Below, piece after piece: positions 41,111-51,700 of a stretch of DNA of 64,000 bases. The stretch is from Hydrangea macrophylla. Lineage: Eukaryota; Streptophyta; Magnoliopsida; Cornales; Hydrangeaceae. Every line of letters begins with the position of its first letter. Positions within the stretch are counted from its first letter, which is position 1. The notes below the pieces were generated by a model. That model ran no database searches. It worked only from the letters and a program-made list of their open reading frames with translations, and was not told the DNA's origin. The stretch is from contig CM066983.1 of the NCBI GenBank assembly GCA_033977485.1, positions 108,033,580-108,097,579 of the forward strand. The letters run 5' to 3'. Position numbers and translations under genes: made by a program.

Positions 41111-42379
41111 TCTGGAAGATCCTTCCGACTACCATAATGAATATTTTAATCTAAAAAATTTAATAAGACTGGTTTATGATAATGAAATCATAAAAGTAAA
41201 AGATGCAACACGCATATACAAATATGGACCCATTTGAAGCTACTATACCATTCTACTTAGGTCTAGAACGAATATCATGATGGTATGTGGAACGAGAAAA
41301 TGCACAAAATACACCACATATTCTGAAATTCATGATAACAAGGGAGCAAGGGAGTAAGGCAAGTGTACACTGTAATCCGGAAGTCTGTATGTGCATTGGC
41401 CCTTCTATAAACTCCCCATCTATAGTCACTCTGGTCATATTCCTGTGTAAAATGAAGGGAAGATACAAAAAGATTTTTCAATTTCTAAAAATTCAGCATT
41501 TTTGGAAAAAATAAAGGAAGAAGGTTTCCATGCTTTAGAACACACGTTCAGAAATGCCACTTGCTAGGGTATCAATGATTCCTGAATCCATCTAATAATT
41601 ACTAAACAAGCATGATTGACAACCAAAAATTGAAAGGGATAATTACATTTCAGTCAACTTTTATGTATGAAATTTAAAATTCAGTCTACTACTTTTACAA
41701 AAAAAAATTTTAAAAAATATCAATAATAATTTAAAAAATTAAAAAGTCATCAACAAAATTAAAAAACATCAACTTTTGAGTGGTTATTTTGTGTTTTAGT
41801 CTATTTTATGTTTTCAACGTTGTGAACTTGCACCTAAACGTTGTGATGATTGCTCCCAACGTTTGAAAGACTTGCTCCCAACGTTGTGAAGAGTTGCACC
41901 CGGCTTTGAAACAAGTTGCTCCCTACGTTTTGAAGAGTTTTTCAACTTTTGAGTGGTTATTTTGTGTTTTAGTCTATTTTATGTTTTCAACGTTGTGAAC
42001 TTGCACCTAAACGTTGTGATGATTGCTCCCAAACGTTTCGAAGAGTTGCTCCACAATGTCATGTAAAATTTGATGACTTTTTCATTTTACAAAAAAAGTT
42101 GATACTTTTTAATTTAGAAAAAGCAATAGACCGACTTTGAAAAAGCAATAGACTGACTTTTAAATTCTATACAAAAAATTGATAGAAAGTTAATTATCCC
42201 AAACTACAAACATATAACTAAATAGCTATTCACGAATTAAGACGACAAAATAAATTACTCGAGATTACCTTAAATGCATTGTCACCCTTTGCCTCCCATG
42301 AGCTGCAGTGTGCTCTGCTGCACAGGCGGTACATAGCAGAAAGACTTCTTGGCCACTTCACTGCTCTTCTGTCCTTCAT
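40264..42379 (-). CDS. Unrecognised three-exon reading frame, 123 aa (partial or remnant gene)
   Basis: Exons 42379-42269, 40654-40596 and 40465-40264 join at GT-AG sites in matching phases to give 123 aa, stop at 40264. The middle exon has a strong GTGAGT donor; for the last one I chose the acceptor GATTAG, which alone keeps the frame. The joined protein reads like real coding sequence (blocks MYRLCSRAHCSSWEAKGD, SPFLAVFHFFEDDLS, RRVFEVMKFTKTRLMLGF, WLSQMDTMRKKI). I do not recognise the family. In-frame upstream of 42379 a TAG follows shortly, so either this is the true start or an acceptor just after that TAG joins to a lost 5' part. The large first intron carries an (AC)n run and a TIR element. 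It may be a surviving 3' portion of a larger gene. Confidence 0.5.
41063..41108. repeat. (AC)n microsatellite
   Basis: About 23 uninterrupted AC units lie inside the intron of the unrecognised minus-strand frame. Confidence 0.95.
41636..42200. mobile_element. TIR element with internal tandem duplication
   Basis: The ends GGGATAATTAC and the complement of GGGATAATTAACTTTC continue as imperfect inverted repeats for about 60 bp. Inside, a segment (ACTTTTGAGTGGTTATTTTG...CACCTAAACGTTGTGATGATTG) occurs twice, at 41771-41862 and 41944-42032, with variants of CAACGTTGTGAA between. No target duplication was clear. Confidence 0.65.
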
Positions 42380-42700
42380 CAACCACCTCTATGTACAACA
42401 ATTTAGAAGTATCTGCATTGCTATTGATCTCCATAAATCTTCCCCATGCCAAAAAAAAAAAAAAAATTTATTCAAAAACATTGATATCAATGGCAGCTTT
42501 TCAATGCGCAAGTATTCTTTGTTCACTTCTTCGGAATTTAACCTACTATTTAAGCTTACACTGCCCATTCAAAAGCTCTGGAGGTGAACAATTCACTTAC
42601 ACTCATTGCTGAAAAGTATTGTTAGCGCTTTTCAGTTTTCGAAACAATTTGCTTACGTTTTGCAGGTGAGCACAAATCAATGATCGTACAGACATGAAAG

Positions 42701-43048
42701 GTGAGATGTAATATAAATTCCGGGTTTTGTACAGCGTTAAATTGTGAAGAAGAGCTCAATACAACTTTAAAGTTAGCAGGCTACGATCCTCCACCTCAGA
42801 CGAGTACTCTGGTTGATTTCGTTTCTTCTCCCTGTCCCATCCAAAAGGACCAAAACAAAGCAAACCAAGTTTTAAACCCAAGGAAAGGACCTGTTTAAAA
42901 TGGACTGGCAATTGATAGGGGAGGTCCCTCCATTTCAGTAGAAGTCAGTAGTGGATTACCATTAGTGATTACCTTTACACCATCAGGAAATTTTGGTAAA
43001 GGAGGTCTAATAATGTTTCCACTCTATAATATCCAACAACCACAATGA
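42701..43048 (+). pseudogene. Coding remnant with one in-frame stop
   Basis: One reading frame runs from 42701 to a stop ending 43048, broken only by TAA at 42896-42898. Before the stop it reads LKLAGYDPPPQTSTLVDFV, and after it LAIDRGGPSISVEVSSGLP and ends MFPLYNIQQPQ. The composition is that of a folded protein rather than a repeat. I do not recognise the family. It could be a processed or decayed gene piece, or two exons whose intron I failed to see. It is between the unrecognised minus-strand frame and CLB19. Confidence 0.45.
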
Positions 43049-43215
43049 TTCCAATTGAGTTAAATTCGTTAAGATTGAGCTCTAAAGTTGTCACCCACAA
43101 GCTGGTTGCTTTTAAGGTTAAGATCTCTCCAAAGATGCTAGAGCTCCAGTGTTATTGAGGAATTGAATCGAGCCCGTGAAGTGTCCTGTCTCAGTGACAC
43201 ATGGACTGAAATGTT

Positions 43216-44796
43216 TCAATCATATTCATACGATTCTTCCACATTAGTGTCTGGAATATATCCAGATTTCTTCAGCTCAAGCAACAGATGCTCTAGAATT
43301 GCATCAATGTTCTTTGCTTCCATATGAGATTTATCACCAGCCACAAACTCATGAATGACACAATCAACTTCAATTGAACTGATTCCTGGTTTCTTCTTTA
43401 TTCCACGAGCCTTCATATTCATCCTCACATTACTAGCCTCGTGCCAGTTTCCAACAGTTGCGTATAAATTCGAGAGGAGAACATAATTGGAATCCCCATC
43501 AGGATCCAACTCAGCCATGTACTTGACCAACCTTTCAGCCAAATTGACATCCCCGTGACTCCTGCAAGCAGCTAACAATGACCCCAGAACAACTTCATTT
43601 GGCTTCATGGGCATGTTTTCTATGAAATTCAGCGCATCCTCTAACCTTCCTGCACGGCTATAAAGATCCACTATGCACCCATAATGCTCGATTCTATGAA
43701 CAGCACTCTTCATGCTAGTGAAAAGCTTGAGCCCATCATCAACCAAACCGGCATGGCTACACGCGGTGAGAGCACCAGTGAAACTAACCCCATCTGGTTC
43801 AAAACCTTCCTTCTGCATCAAATTGAAGAATTCAAGAGCCTCCTCTGCGTGCCCATTAATAGCCAAGCCCACAATGATCGAATTCCACGAGACCAAGCTT
43901 CGACGAGGCATTCTTTCGAAAACTTGATGAGCAAATTCGATACACCCACATCGAGAATACATGTCTATAAGTGAATTGTTTACTCGAATGTTTTCCCGAA
44001 AATGCTGCTTCATAACGAACCGGTTCATCCATAAACCCAACCCAAGAGTTCCCAAATTGGCACAAGCGGAGAGTACGGGGATGATGCTCACATAATCGGG
44101 TTCCAACCCAGATAGCTGCATTTCCTGAAAACATTCCAGGGCATGCTCAAAATGACCTTTCTTCACAAACCCATTAATCAAGGCCGTCCAAGAAATTGCA
44201 TCTCTCTCTCTTTGGGGCATTTGATCAAACACCAACAGTGCGTCATCAATTCTACCATTTCTCATGTACCCATCAATCATAGTATTCCATGAAACCTTAT
44301 TCTTCACACAAATCTCGTCAAAACTCAATCGAGCAAGATCAACACGACCGCATTTGGAGTACATATCAACAAGGGCAGTCCCGAGCATCACATTATCCTT
44401 ATCCAAACGCAATTTTCGAACAAAAGCGTGCAGTGACGCACCAAAGCATAATTGAGTAGTCTGAGAAGGAAAATGGGCGCAACCGGAGAGAAGAGTGACG
44501 AAGGTGATGTAGTTGGGTTCGACACCGGCGATTCTCATGCGGGTGAACTCGGCGGCTGCTTTGGCTAAATGGCCACTTTTGCAGTGGCGAGCGATTGATG
44601 AGGTCCATGAGATTGTGAGGTTGTGCTTACCGTCACCGTTGATGGGTAGGTTGGGACTAGAAGAAGAAGGGTTGAGGAAAGTGGGTTGAGGTGGTGGGTG
44701 TGTGTAAAGGGTAGGTGTAGAAAGGTGTACAAAGGGGGCTGTGTTTGCCGAAACACTCATTTTCCCCAACAACTGCACAGCCATGCCAAATGCCAA
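43216..44796 (-). CDS. CLB19: PLS-class pentatricopeptide (PPR-E+) protein, CLB19/PDE247-like
   Basis: A single uninterrupted exon of 526 codons, typical of plant PPR genes. The N-terminal 60 residues are Ser/Pro/Thr-rich and fit a plastid transit peptide. PPR motifs follow from about 62 to 395 (SWTSSIARHCKSGHLAKA, SWNTMIDGYMRNGRIDDA, SWTALINGFVKKGHFEHA, SWNSIIVGLAINGHAEEA, HYGCIVDLYSRAGRLEDA), then an E domain (GSLLAACRSHGDVNLAERL) and E+ (GISSIEVDCVIHEFVAGDKSH, about 471-491 in part). There is no DYW deaminase domain, so editing would need a partner. Motif order and wording match Arabidopsis CLB19, needed for C-to-U editing of plastid rpoA and clpP transcripts. Met5 or Met13 could be the start instead. 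It is intact. A MITE lies 26 bp upstream of the start. Confidence 0.87.
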   Translation of the reverse strand: MAFGMAVQLLGKMSVSANTAPFVHLSTPTLYTHPPPQPTFLNPSSSSPNLPINGDGKHNLTISWTSSIARHCKSGHLAKAAAEFTRMRIAGVEPNYITFVTLLSGCAHFPSQTTQLCFGASLHAFVRKLRLDKDNVMLGTALVDMYSKCGRVDLARLSFDEICVKNKVSWNTMIDGYMRNGRIDDALLVFDQMPQRERDAISWTALINGFVKKGHFEHALECFQEMQLSGLEPDYVSIIPVLSACANLGTLGLGLWMNRFVMKQHFRENIRVNNSLIDMYSRCGCIEFAHQVFERMPRRSLVSWNSIIVGLAINGHAEEALEFFNLMQKEGFEPDGVSFTGALTACSHAGLVDDGLKLFTSMKSAVHRIEHYGCIVDLYSRAGRLEDALNFIENMPMKPNEVVLGSLLAACRSHGDVNLAERLVKYMAELDPDGDSNYVLLSNLYATVGNWHEASNVRMNMKARGIKKKPGISSIEVDCVIHEFVAGDKSHMEAKNIDAILEHLLLELKKSGYIPDTNVEESYEYD

Positions 44797-44821
44797 TGAC
44801 TTATTACTAATTTGCTACTAT

Positions 44822-45414
44822 TAGGGTGCAACTCGGGCGGGTCAATATGTGGTCAATCTGGATCCGGTTTAAAAATTATCGGGTTTGGACCCGCGATACT
44901 TTCATCATAGGCGGGCTTGGATAGAAAAATGCAAGCCCGAATTGAATTCAGGCCGGGCTTGGGCAGAATTTTGCTAACCCGTGGAACCCGAACCCGAACT
45001 CGAACCCGAGCCCGAATTCTATTTATGTATTATTTTTTTACATTATATTCTGGTGTTTTTAGTGATAATAAATAATACACTATTAGATATTATTCTAGCA
45101 CTAAATTAATATATGAATGTTTTTTCTCAAATCTAAACAAAAAAATATATATATAAATATATATATAGATTTGATACTCTACATATTGTTGTTTACATAC
45201 TAAAAATCAAATTGCAAAAAAAAAATTGGCAAATCGGGCTCAATTCGAGCTCGAGCTCGGGCTTGGGTTGTAGAACTAATTTACAAATCAGGCTCGGGTT
45301 GACAAGTTCGGATTTATGTCGGGCTCGGGCTCGGGCTTGGGCAGACAACTTGAATTCTGACTTGGACTTGGGCAAAGCTAAAACCCTTTGGGTCTCTCTC
45401 GAGTTGCACCCCTA
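44822..45414. mobile_element. hAT-type non-autonomous element (593 bp) at the CLB19 5' end
   Basis: The ends are TAGGGTGCAACTCG and the complement of TAGGGGTGCAACTCG, the classical hAT terminus. The 8-bp flanks GCTACTAT (44814-44821) and GCTAGTAT (45415-45422) differ at one base. The interior is rich in GGGCTCGGGC repeats and lacks a transposase. Confidence 0.88.
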
Positions 45415-45446
45415 GCTAGTATTAGTGTTTCTCAGAAAAATAAAAA

Positions 45447-46204
45447 GGTAAATTATCTTTTACAGGTGGTTTGCCTCTGTGGGTGACACTTTATCCCCGT
45501 AGTTTAAAATGTTGCATATTGTCTCCTTGTGGTTTGCGTCATTGGCACTTTATCCTCCTGTAGTTTAGAATGTAACACATAATCCCTTGTAATGTTCATG
45601 TGTGACACTTTGCCCCACTGGAGCCAAAATAAATTACGTAAATGACCAAAATGATCTCTTCTTCATCACTCTGATATACATACTACACATATAGATGATA
45701 GAAAAATCCAGAGCAGTAAGGTCAATTGAAAAAACTAGAGCAGTGATTCTACTAAAAATTTTAAACTATTAAATTCACAGTTATGAAAATAATATTTCAA
45801 AGTATACAATAAATTTTTTTTTTTTTTTTTTTTTGTATTTTGAATAGATTTTTGACTACTTTTCCAATAAAGTAGTACATTATACATGGGTGAGACTATT
45901 ATTTTCTCTCTATAGAACTATCTAGTTTTTTCATTGACATCACTGCTTTTGTTTTTTTCAATCATATGTGTGTGTAACAGGTATATTATAATGATAAAAA
46001 TTAAGAGGTCATTTTGGTCATTTAAACAATTTATTTTGGCTATAGGGAGGTAAAGTGCCACAGGGGGTTATGTGTTATATTTTAAACTACAGGGGGTAAG
46101 GTGCCACAGAGGCAAACCACAAGAGATTATGTGTTACATTTCAAACTACAGAGGGATAAAGTGCCACAAGGCAAACCACGTAGAGGTACCAAAATAAATT
46201 TGGG
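45447..46204. mobile_element. Long-TIR element whose arms contain sub-repeats
   Basis: Arms of about 200 bp (45447-45650 and 46005-46204) are inverted copies. Each arm has two or three units of about 65 bp with the core AAAGTGCCACA..GG...ATGTGTTA.ATTT.AAACTACAG. A 20-bp T run lies at 45811-45834. No coding capacity. Confidence 0.75.
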
Positions 46205-46244
46205 AGATTGCTCGGGTTGAAAACTTGAAGTGAACTGCCGCCGC

Positions 46245-46275
<31 letters not shown>

Positions 46276-47399
46276 ACACATGTGAATGAAATGGGACACA
46301 TGTCACCCAATGAAGGCCTAGGTGAGTAATGGTGAACCAAACAATGTGAGCAAAAATGCTCTCTATTTTCTTTTGAGAGCATTTTTTCTCACCCACTCAA
46401 GCCTTCACTGGATGACACATGTCCCATTCTAGTAATTATATTGATAATGTAGGGGCAAATGAGAATGGAATGGGACAAATGTCAGCCAGTAGAGGCCTAA
46501 GTGAGCAAAAGATGACCAAAAATGGGTAAGCACAAATGCTCTCTTTTCTTTTAGAGTGCGTTTTTGCTCACTCATTTAAGGGTTACAATTGTTTAATCGT
46601 GGGTCCCATTACATTGGCCAATGGGGTGCTTAGATTATGCTCACCCAGGATGAGCAAATGTGAACTGTTTCTTTTATACTCCTTCACTTTCCCACCACGT
46701 TGCTTACCCTTCTCTCTAGAATTTTCAACCCCTCATTTGCTTTCTCATCCACCAGCAACCACATCCACCACCATCCGACCCTCTTCCCAACAACCACCAG
46801 ACCTTTTCCCCCCTCCCACCCCTAGCTTACCACATTCTCTTGGCTCATATCTGTTTCAGATATGAGATCCCCTCATTTGTGAAGGTTTTTCTGGGTTTTT
46901 TTTCTTCTCATTTTCCAGTTCTTCGCCTTTGTTTTGTTCCCTTTCCTTGATGTGTGTTTCTATGTGTTTTCCTTGGGTTTAAGAAGTTAGATGTTGGCTA
47001 GACCAGTCTTGAAATAATAGATTAGTTTTTGTGATCATTTAAAATATGGTTGGTGGCTTTTGGCCTCTCTTCTACTGCAGTGCTACCTTTCATGGTATAG
47101 CTTTTGTTACTATGAAAGCTTTTCAAGCAACTTTGATTGTTCCCCTTAGTGAAGCTTCTTTACTTTTTTGGACTTGGGTTTCTGTCACTTTCTTTTTTGG
47201 GGTGGCATCGACCATCTACAATGTTGAAGTAGCCATGGGCAAAGGCGGAGCCAGCATTTTTTGTCAATGAGGCTTAGGCTATACAATGGATCAAGGGCAG
47301 CGCCCTCAATGCAATTTTTTTTTGGTCTACTTATACATAATCATTTTTATTATTATTATTTTTTTTTTGTAAAATGCACATTTGTCATACACACAGTAT
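46205..47399. other. Repeat-rich intergenic DNA
   Basis: It contains a C21/(CA)n run (46242-46280) and inverted and direct copies of a TGAGCAAAAATGCTCTC-type MITE (46335-46680). The open frame 47046-47270 is hydrophobic, but I do not recognise it and would not call it a gene. Confidence 0.45.
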
Positions 47400-47701
47400 G
47401 ACCTCCAACTTTCCACAGTCGACTAGGTCCCCGACACGGTCGACTGGATTGGGCTGTTGAGCTGTGATGCTTTTGTGACCTCCAAAGCAGTCGACTGGAT
47501 ACCCGATACAGTCGACTGGTTTGTTGCTTTCAAAATGAATTGTTTCTTTAAGTGTTTTCAAGTGGGAAAACTTTTTATAACTCTGATTTTAATACAATCT
47601 ACTTATTTTATTCTGCTGCTATGACCTTTAGTTGAATTGGATGAGCTCTGTTGGTATACCACGTGTCTTATTCCCGCCCGAAAGTGGGATGGGCCATGAC
47701 A
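47400..47701 (+). mobile_element. Family A LTR 3' fragment
   Basis: It has four GTCGAC palindromes (47417-47525) followed by the terminal block of LTR A, ending GGGATGGGCCATGACA at 47701. The left side is truncated. Confidence 0.8.
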
Positions 47702-48140
47702 GGGGTGAGGTGAAAAAACAAAATCAAGCTACTTACTTGTTTCTTTTCTTCTAAAAATTCTTCATTAATGAAAGCATATTTAACATTAAGATATGACTAG
47801 TTATGGTATATTGAACACATTTGAAAGCCTGACATACAACATGACCAGTTAATATGAAAGTTAAACTACTCATATCTAAAGTATTATTAGGTCATAAACT
47901 TGTAAAACATCTCTCATAATAATAATAAGAGTAATAATAACTTGTTAAACAAAATAACAAAGATTGATCATATGTAGAAACTTTTAAAGCTCTCTCTCTC
48001 GTAATGGGTTCTGCATTTTTTTTTTTATGGGGTAAGCTGGGTTATGCAATCTTATGAAGGGAAAGAGTGTGGACGTAATCTAACTAGGGAACTGCAATTC
48101 GCACTCTATTAATTACTAAATGCATTTTATTGAGTGCATG
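47702..48140. other. AT-rich spacer between two LTR copies
   Basis: I see no gene or repeat structure here. Confidence 0.5.
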
Positions 48141-48725
48141 TGTCACGACCCATCCCACTACGCGTGGTAATAGGGCACGTGGCACGCCACCAAGGCTCAT
48201 TCAAACATCATCTAACGATACGCAGTGGAAAGAATTGTAAAACAACCCTGGGTAAATTAAAACTTAGGAAACGTTGCCCTCTGAGTTGTAAAAATCCATT
48301 GAAATCAGAGTTATAAAAGTTTTGGCCAAGTGGAAACACATTCAAAAGAATCATTCTTGAAAACAGGGATTCAGTCGACTGCTCCTAGGGTCCAGTCGAC
48401 TGAACTGAGCAGAAACCAAAACCTAAAATTCTCAACAGAAGTCCAGTCGACTGATTAGGGAACCCAGTCGACTGCTCAGTCGACTGATCTAAGTCCCCAG
48501 TCGACTGTGTTAAACAGAAGCCAAAATGCAACATTTCAAAAAGGGTCCAGTCGATTGATCTGGAGACCCAGTCGACTGGTTTTATCATTAATCAAAGCAG
48601 TAGCCAAATTCAATAGTGGTTCAGTCGACTGATCAAGGGTCCAGTCGACTACTTCTCTTACTGTTCACTTTCAGTGTCTCAAACACACGAGATCCAGTCG
48701 ACTGATCTTGGGTCCAGTCGACTGC

Positions 48726-51700
48726 TGTCACGCCCCGGAGTAGCCAAAAATAGGGAAAATTTAAAATTTCCTTTCTGGACCCGTAGGGAATGACGAGTTA
48801 CATAAAACTGACCTGTCCGTACAACATACTAACAAAATATATATAGATCAGAGTAAGAGTTTTGCAAAAGCGTCTAATGGTATTCATGGGGGAACTTAGA
48901 GTGTTTGCTACTTAAACTATTACAGCAGTTCCAAATGAAAACCACAAAAGATAAGTCTGGGCGATCTACGCCACTTAAATATTACATCAACCAAAAGATA
49001 ATTAAAATGTAATAGAAGTCTTAAAACGGAAGTAGGCCAGGGTCCTCTTTCTAACTGGCGAACCCATAACCTTCGTTATCAGGCTCTTCCTGATAGTCTG
49101 CCTCAGGATCACCTTCCTGATAATTCCCATTCTGAGGATAGTGATATTCGTCTTCATCGTTACCTTGATAGTTCTCCTCGTCATAACCTAGACGTAAAAA
49201 GTCCAGGGCAGGGAAGGAGCCGTTAGCTTTTGAAGCTAAGTGAGAACGTCTTAACCGATCACTCCTAATACAGATAAGGATATACAAGTACAACATATTT
49301 TGAAACTATATTAATGAGCATATGACATGTGAAATGACGACAGAATGCATTATCGATATATTCGACATTTAACTCGACCATGAACACCACGACCGACTCA
49401 TGTGACTTGTTACATTACCAGTGTAATGCCGTTAGCTCAGAGTAGAATGATTACGTTGCTATCGTCGCCTAGCAGGGCCCTATAGCAGTTTTTGGTTTTA
49501 AAAAGAAAGAGTGTAATCATTGTACTCTTAGGTCCTCGTGACCTTGCCTGGAGAATAGAATAGTTACAGCGCTATCGTCGCCTAGCAGGGCCCTATAGCA
49601 TTTGTAAGGTAACTATTGTATTCTGATGGATACATTGCTATCGTCGCCTAACAGGGCCCTATAGCGTATCAATCATCAATCCATGCACAACTTCAATGAT
49701 TTCAATGGAAACTCTGGCTATCGTCGCCTAGCAGGGCCCTATAGCAGTTTCATCGTTGTTCCCATTTACTTGACTGTATCACTAGGACCACAGCGGTCCA
49801 TTCAATGTGTGTAATGATAAGACTGGGTTAGTCCCCGTGACTAACCATGCAGATGTCAACATTGACAATAAGACTCGACTATGTTCATTATGAATGTTCA
49901 TGTAATTGTATAAACATGAAATCATGATAAGCAAGGATATCAACAAGTATTAACTAAGCATGGAGTATAGCTACTTAACATGCATTCGTCATATGAGAAA
50001 CAATCTTAACATTTATATAAGTCATACTTATCAGCTTCGTCCACGTAGGACGTACTGGGTATATATATAGACAATTAATAATTCTATAATATACCAAGTG
50101 AGTTAGGACGACTCACCTTGATGCGGGTGCGTGAAATTAAGCGTAGCGGTTCCTACAAAGCATTAAGATTATATAGAACATAGATTAATAAGTCTACTAA
50201 AATCAGGGGCATAATGGTAATTGTGCCGGGTGAGTCCCTAAACCTCAACATGATGATCTGGACATCGTTCTGAGTCTAACGCCATTGACTAGACTCAAAT
50301 CGGAGTCCGTCGCATAAAAGGCTGGGTTTTCTATACCAGTTTGGGCCCTAAAGATAAGCTGTATTTTTTACCGTGTCAAAAGGTCACCAAACTTTAAGGG
50401 AATGTTCTAGACATTATTCTAAGGCTCTGGGAACTGACCGCGTATTTTTCTGAGCTACGGTTTATTTATTATAAATTTCTGAAGTTTAAATCGTCTAATA
50501 ATAGACTGCGGGGTCCCATAATTATAAAATATGATTTAGGGAGACATTGGGCCCTTATAAATATTTTTATTAAATACTAGGCCTTAAATTAGGCTAGTAG
50601 TGTTTTTCCCATAATTTTCGGAGTCCATTTGGTATTTTAAATAATTAAAATACAACCAAACAAATATTTTATAAATAATTAATAATTATTAAAAATATCA
50701 AAGCTAGGGTTTTGTAACTAATAATTTATAACATAGAGGTACTAGACCTTAGGAAAATTTAACATAATTTTCCTATAGTTGAAAAGAGTCATTAGGTATT
50801 TATTACCTAATTATTTTAATTTAAAATATTTACTTATTATTTATTTAGATCAATAAGTAATAAATATATCATATAATAATAATAATTTATATTTTCAGAA
50901 TATAAGCATATCGTAAAAATTAATATTACAAATTATTAAAATATAATTTGTAGCATTATTGAAATTATTTTAGGCATTTAAAATGATTTAGAAATCATTT
51001 ATAATTATTTACATATATTTATTAATACCAAATATATTATAAATATTATATTTATATACTAATCCTGATTAATACATACTAATCTAAGTTAACAGATTAA
51101 AAAAAATGCTAATTATTACTAAAACAGTATTTTAAAACATTAATTAAGGTTAGTAGGCTAATTAAGAATTTAAAACAATTAATTATAACTAATAGAAAGC
51201 CCGTGGGTTAACCCATAACCGATCCGTACCCGCGGGTTACCCACTTACACGCAGAGGCTGATCCAACTTAAAAGATCCGACCCGACCCACTAACGTTTAT
51301 TATAACCCGAACCCAGTATCACTTATACACACAGACTAACCCAAACCCATGCCCACGACCCGACCCGACCGGGTAAACGATATAACCCGATGACCCGTGG
51401 GTCTTGTCTTCTCCGGTGAGGTCAGGACGCCGCCGGCGACGCGTTTTTCGCCGGAAAACTTTAAACGCTCGTAACTCTCTCATCTTTTCACCAAAATCGA
51501 TGAAACCAACGCCAAACGATTCGGTTTTCCTTCCTCTATGACATACTAGGAGCCTATGATCCGGTTTATTCGTTTACTTAACCCACTATAGGATTATTCT
51601 TTCTCGGTTTTTCGGGAATAATCCCTTGCATGGGTGACCAAATGGGGTCCTATTCAAAAACTGCTATGAGGGGGTCTTCCTGGGACCTAGAGGGTCAGTT

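Noticed and set aside
47046..47270. Hydrophobic 74-codon plus-strand frame
   Set aside because: It has two membrane-like stretches but no family match I know, no splice context, and lies in repeat-rich DNA; kept only as a note.
49437..49750. CRISPR-like regularly spaced repeat in LTR D
   Set aside because: Four units with unequal spacing inside a plant LTR; both LTRs have it, so it is retrotransposon sequence.
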